A stretch of DNA of 64,000 bases from Spirometra erinaceieuropaei. Its lineage: Eukaryota; Platyhelminthes; Cestoda; Diphyllobothriidea; Diphyllobothriidae. The position numbers and the translations under genes are program-made. The DNA lies in assembly GCA_902702965.1 (NCBI GenBank), contig CACRXP010000067.1:172192-236191 (forward strand). The letters run 5' to 3'. Position 1 is the stretch's first letter. Each line of letters starts with the position of its first letter. Below are positions 59,221-64,000 of this stretch, piece after piece. Below the pieces are notes generated by a model, which had not been told where the DNA came from, did not search any database, and was given only the letters and a program-made list of their open reading frames with translations.

Positions 59221-60866
59221 TTAGTTCGTGTAATACATGTCGTCAGGACTGACAGTTTGCAAAATCGACCAACATCCAAAAGGATATCGCGATTTGAGTA
59301 CAGCCCAAAGCGTTGAAATAACGTTGATTTCAGCATTAGTAAAAGGCTGTTGATGGTCCTTGTTTTCGAAACAATCTGGATTAAACTTCGTTGAGTTAAA
59401 GAAAAGTGTTTGCTCATCTCCGAACGAAAGCTGCTCCATGTACCTGCCTTTCGTGTGAACCAAGGTAAAATTGGCATGTATGCGTTTAGCCTGAAGGTGT
59501 TCGTCAAATGTTGCATAACCTTGCTCCGGCCAATCATCGTTCAACGGAGATGGTTTAAGCGGGGCGCTGTGTGTCAGTACCGATGCATAAATTTCAACCG
59601 TACAACGGTAAATGGTTAGCTTTTTAGTCCACACGGTCTTTTCTTTGTAACATTGCAAACCATCCTTGAAGAAGAATGTTGTCAAACGACCAAATGTAGC
59701 AGTAGCACACTCGGAGAGTAGAACGGATTTTTTTAATTGAAGACGGGTTTCAAGAAGTCGTTTGAAATTCGTGTTCATGTAGGTTTCAGAAATATGTTTA
59801 CACTTTAAATTATCTGCAGTGAAAAGGAACATTTACAGTTTATAAATTTATGGTATTCTTTCTGCACAGGTTCTACCCATGAGCACACGCATTCCACGGT
59901 TGGTGTTGGAACTTATATGCGTAGCGTTTTCATTTACATATTAATTACTGTGACCATTAGTTGGAAATAGAAACATATATTTAAATTTATAATTAAACGA
60001 TCTAGGCTTCTACTCAGGTTAGGTAAATACGCACCTCTCAAAGTATACCGTTTATACCCTATGAAAATGACAATTAACGCGTTTGCTCCAACCTATTCTT
60101 CTAAGCGTTGTGTCGAAATTGATTGGTAGTGAAAACAGTTAAACAGCTAATTATATAAACCATGCCATAAACATTAGTGTGAAAGAGTGGATAGTACAAA
60201 GTAATCAGATTAAAGTGTTTAAAACGAGAAAACAAGCTCATTTCCATCCGCAGATTGGAGTTTTTCTTTCCATATATTTTGAGGAAAGACAACAGACAGG
60301 AACTGTTGTACGCACACGCAATCGTCCTGTTCAATTTTGGTTTTACGGATAGAACAAATCAACGTAAATGACACACCGATCAAGACTGAAATGCGTTCTG
60401 TATGTAAGGAATTGACTGATTGGATACGCTTCTCAATTTAATGGTTGCATAACGCCGTAAAACGTTATATTATATTTATTATTAACTCAGTTTCAAGAAG
60501 GCTTCCTTTTATAAATTTGAAATTAAATTTAATCGCTGAATCGGCACAAACCCGGGATTTAAAACATGTTAAATTTAAAACAGATTAGGGATATCTGATA
60601 GTTTGCTTTATTCATCTAAATTTTCCTTCGCCAGATAATCGTTCGTTCACCAATATGACCTAAACCCCCTTTTAGCTATCAAAGATTATAATTTAACTTA
60701 AACGCCTCATGCGACTTCTTATTTCAAAATATGTCAAAAGAATGTCTTTTATATTCATACAGCACACGAAACGCTTACGTGTATCATCTGGACGTTGGCG
60801 CCAAGATCTGCAGCATGCAACTATCGTTAGCGCGCACAGCAGGCAAAAAATCATTCGTGACCACAT
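59221..60866 (-). CDS. Secreted six-cysteine family protein D (two exons, 226 aa), unknown function
   Basis: Paralog of genes A-C. Exon 1 is 60866-60779 (88 bp; signal peptide MWSRMIFCLLCALTIVACCR) with a GTAAGC donor. The intron is 965 bp. Exon 2 is 59813-59221, after CTTTTCACTGCAG. The joined frame is 226 aa, with no lesion seen. The six cysteines (LKC, SEC, LQC, YRC, PDC, FGCW) are kept, along with RLLETRLQLKK, GRLTTFFFKDG, CTVEIYASVLT, KRIHANFTLVHTKGRY (with N-glycosylation sequon) and WAVLKSRYPFGCW. The start of exon 2 (NLKCKHISETYM) matches gene B (ELNCETISERYM), so B and D are closest there, while A and C share the TTGGA exon start. The upstream leader resembles that of gene A. The gene is likely secreted or surface; no enzyme motif is visible. 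Confidence 0.85.
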
Positions 60867-62700
60867 TCTTCTGCTAGCAGGTTCTAATTCTTTGCAACAC
60901 GTCTGGACAGTGTGTGCCATAAAATGTTTTAAATATTTACCGGTGGGATCAGTAAAACACATACTATCGCGCCGCAACCAATCAGCTTGCCTACTCATTT
61001 GGAGAAGTTGACATTCTGTAAAAATTTGCGTTCGCACGATATAACGCTGTGCGTTGCCTGAAGTAAAGGCACTTGAAACTGAAAAAAATAATGTACAGTT
61101 TGGGCAAATCGGGGGTCAGTTTAACGATTACTGATTTAATTGATTTTCATGCTATCAGGGAAGTGTTTACATAGACGACAAGGCATAGAAGTATTTCATA
61201 AGTTTATTAATATTATACTTTACAGCTTTTAGAGTAAACTATGAATGTGCTGGAAAATAATATTTGGCAATGATAAACAAAATGACTATGGTCAAACTAG
61301 AAAACTTATAAAGCATTTTGCGAATCAACTAAAAAGGAAGTAAGCCGAGTAGGCTCAGATCTGTGTCGAAAGAAAGCATTGGAGAATCTCTTGAGTTATA
61401 TTGAGGACAAAAAAGTGTCGATTGCGTCGTAAGTATGCCCATTTTTTACACATGAATTGCGCCGATGGAGACGCTTATTACATCCACAAAACAATAGACA
61501 GGTGCTTAGGCATGTACTTAAGAACATCCATTAAGGGTTAAAGAATAATGAGTCATAATGTATATTTTGTACCACTTCGACCGTTTTAGTTTAAGGAATG
61601 TCATCCTGCTGGGGTTAGTGACGTCTCTGGGTGTCAGTGTATTTGCTTCAAATAGTTTACTAAGCAGATCAAGAAAGCCGACCTTCTCTGTACATATATC
61701 ATATCATTACCCACAGATCAAATATGCACAACACCGACGTGCAGGCTTGTTAGATGTAAAGATAGCACAAAGATTTCCCTCAAATTTGCCACACATAATA
61801 CGTAAATACTATGTACTAAAATCATTAAAAGCCTAACACTTGATTTGAATTTATATAACCGCCTCTCGACTAGCATTTCATTTCCACATTTATTTGGATT
61901 GGTCCTTGTCTGGCTGTGCTAGGAACCTCACCTTAAGCCGTTGGTAATCTCGCATGGTGAAGCGGACTCATCTATGTATGTATATGAGCAATTTCCTCAT
62001 GCACTCAAGCAATATTTTAGTTTCAAAGAAATGTAATGCCCATTAAGGCTTATCTGGTAGCCCAGTATCATGACGTTGCTGCCCGTAGTAGACCTGGGCC
62101 GATGTTCAATTCCGTACCTCTCTTGCGGTACTGCCGTCGACTGCATTCGACAGAAGTTTGATGCTCGGTTAATCATTTCACACCACAGGTTCTTTGAGGG
62201 CCGTTTTCGGCGCGAACATGCAGTTTTCGGCTTATTCCCACCCTCACTTTATCGCTCCAAATGGGCTGTTCACCTGAAATCTTGGAGATCATATGTCCCT
62301 TGTCACAAATTTTCGCAATAGGTCTGGATCAGTGGAAAGACATTTTTTGCAGAATTGCATGCATTATCTGAGGTAAGCTCATGTACAATCTACTAAAGAT
62401 TTTGTCTTGGAGACTTTCCTACATCAACACGATGAAAAAGGTCAGATGCTGTTCATTTCGCTCGTTCCTTGTGATAAGTACATCGGGACTGGTTAATATC
62501 AGCCGCATGGCATCACTTATAGTTTAATGTCTGCTACCCCTTACAACTGTTTCTCTCTCTGTTTCGATTTTATTTCCTACGACAAAACCTATGTGAATCC
62601 AAGAATGGAACAGTAAAGTAATAGTTTCGTCGTTTGAACGGCTCCCTTCTATCCTACTTATACGTTCACTGTTGTACTTATGTTGTCGTCTAAACGGGAT
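60867..62700. other. No gene recognised; includes upstream region of gene D
   Basis: The first about 35 bases are the conserved leader of gene D (minus strand). Beyond it there are only short open frames (92 codons at 61558-61836, 83 at 62070-62321) without motifs. Confidence 0.35.
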
Positions 62701-62960
62701 GTGGGAATAGAAGCCGCCTGCCGTATGGGTGGATTAGAGCCAAGTTTCAGAGAAATTAGTGTTATGTTTGAATCAAGGCTTAGAATCAGGTTAAGGACTG
62801 GGTTTTCTGTTAGAATTCAGGTTGACGGTAACATAATCCACGATCAGGCATAGGTAGAGGCGTATTTTGCCTGCATAGTAAAGGGGTACCATAGGGTAAG
62901 AGTCAGGATTTAGGCATTGGTGTAGCTTTATATTAGGCTGATTGTTGGGTTTATAACACG
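62700..62960 (-). repeat. Degenerate TTAGGG-like block
   Basis: G-rich words such as GGTTAAGGACTGGG, GTTAGAATTCAGG, ATAGGGTAAGAG, GGATTTAGGC and ATATTAGGCTG recur irregularly on the plus strand. This is the complement of the CCCTAA-like composition at 1141-1330. Too diverged to be a functional telomere; tentative. Confidence 0.35.
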
Positions 62961-64000
62961 GAACAATGTAGCCCTTTCTAGTATTCTACGCAGGTTACGT
63001 CTTAATGATTTCGGAAGGCATTCCAGTATCAGTGACTTTTTACACAACCAAATAAATCCGTTCCGATCATACATCTGTAATGGGGTCATTTACTTTAGTT
63101 CATGGTAGTTTGGTTTAATATGACGCTTTCGATTCAACCATGAAATATACCTAAACGGGTTTATGGCATTTGCTTTGCAGACCTGATATACTTTTTGTAA
63201 CCAACATGAGCTTTTTAAAGATATCTGGTCGTTGAGGCCTGAAGCGTTATCACTATTCTTATCTTTACATCATCATTCTTTGACCTGACACAATTTCTAG
63301 CTCAAAAAATGGTATCCAATCTGCAATTTTTCGTTCAAGTTAGAAGGTAAGTGACGCCATTATTACAGAGGACGACCAAAGTTTGAACTATCCAGCATAA
63401 AAACATTCTTATCAATATAAGATCGTTACAAATGATCTTTTTTAATGTTTTTTTATAGATACTGTGTTATTGTTTGTACGACTGGCACTATTTATAAGTT
63501 GCCTGACGAATTTGCGGATTGTACAAAATAATTTAGTCCTTTGAATTCCTTTGTACAATTGGACACGCTGTCTTCTGGCGGATGTACCTAGAAAAGTAGT
63601 AGTTCCTCCCGCCAAAATGCAACATATTCATAAACAACTTACATATTACTGTCTAACAACACGGCCTCTTTATTGCGCGAATTTAGCAAATATCTTCCAT
63701 TTGTATAGTACAAAAATCCCTTGAAATTAAAGTGTGCTGACAAGCCCGGCAACCATGTAACACGAAGAAAGTAACAATCTGATAAGCATCCCAATTTCTT
63801 CCAGTGTATAAAACAGACGTGGAATTCCAATAAGCTGCATGCATTTACAATGTTATGTTAGTGGCATGCTGGCTTAATGCTTATGAAGTGTGCAAGATGA
63901 TCATCCGAACGCAGAAGCGCAAATCTTATTGGACTGACGTTTTGGATCCTTACTAGAAACCATCAATTCATACGGTTGCAGAAGAAGTTAGCATAGGGCA
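62961..64000. other. No gene recognised
   Basis: AT-rich; one 63-codon minus-strand frame (63639-63830) without motif. No repeat or RNA gene seen. Confidence 0.4.

Overview
This is eukaryotic DNA: AT-rich, gene-poor, with spliced genes, GT-AG introns, AATAAA signals and many decayed retrotransposons. The mix of Penelope-like elements (PLEs), a CR1/Jockey-type LINE, a Ty3/gypsy remnant and a tRNA-headed tandem repeat carrying a hammerhead ribozyme motif resembles platyhelminth genomes, where schistosome Smalpha-type repeats have the same design. A flatworm (cestode or trematode) is my best guess. It is an inference from repeat types only.

Two things stand out. (1) Four paralogous two-exon genes encode small secreted proteins of 219-226 aa: 7954-9519 (+), 21520-23135 (+), 42893-44572 (-) and 59221-60866 (-). 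Each has an 88-bp first exon coding for a signal peptide, a phase-1 intron of 906-999 bp, and a second exon of 572-593 bp. Three copies keep six cysteines at equivalent places and all end near a conserved WAVLxxRxPFGCW motif. I do not recognise the family. (2) A 7.1-kb array at 24301-31389 is built of about 22 copies of a 312-bp unit. Each unit carries a tRNA-Arg(TCT)-like Pol III head (A and B boxes) followed directly by a type-I hammerhead ribozyme-like motif with paired stems. The array is broken into four blocks of alternating orientation and bounded by (TA)n tracts.

Layout: 1-3250 holds a telomere-like degenerate block and a truncated gypsy pol (minus). 3300-7950 has nothing recognisable. 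7954-9519 is family gene A and 9934-11540 a decayed LINE RT (minus). 11.6-15.8 kb is empty. 15.84-18.51 kb is a diverged tandem duplication. 19.5-20.75 kb is a PLE 3' part. 21.5-23.1 kb is gene B. 24.3-31.4 kb is the ribozyme array. 31.4-33.9 kb holds PLE pieces, including a near-perfect 335-bp inverted pair. 34.47-34.74 kb is a tRNA-like/SINE-like sequence. 36.1-38.06 kb is a PLE with terminal inverted repeats that carry hammerhead motifs. 42.9-44.6 kb is gene C. 51.2-53.7 kb is a second PLE with terminal inverted repeats. 55.7-57.3 kb is a third decayed PLE. 59.2-60.9 kb is gene D. The rest to 64.0 kb holds only simple and telomere-like degenerate sequence.

The only plausibly expressed host protein genes are the four family members. 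Everything else interpretable is mobile or repetitive DNA. All calls are from reading the sequence; none was tested by database search.
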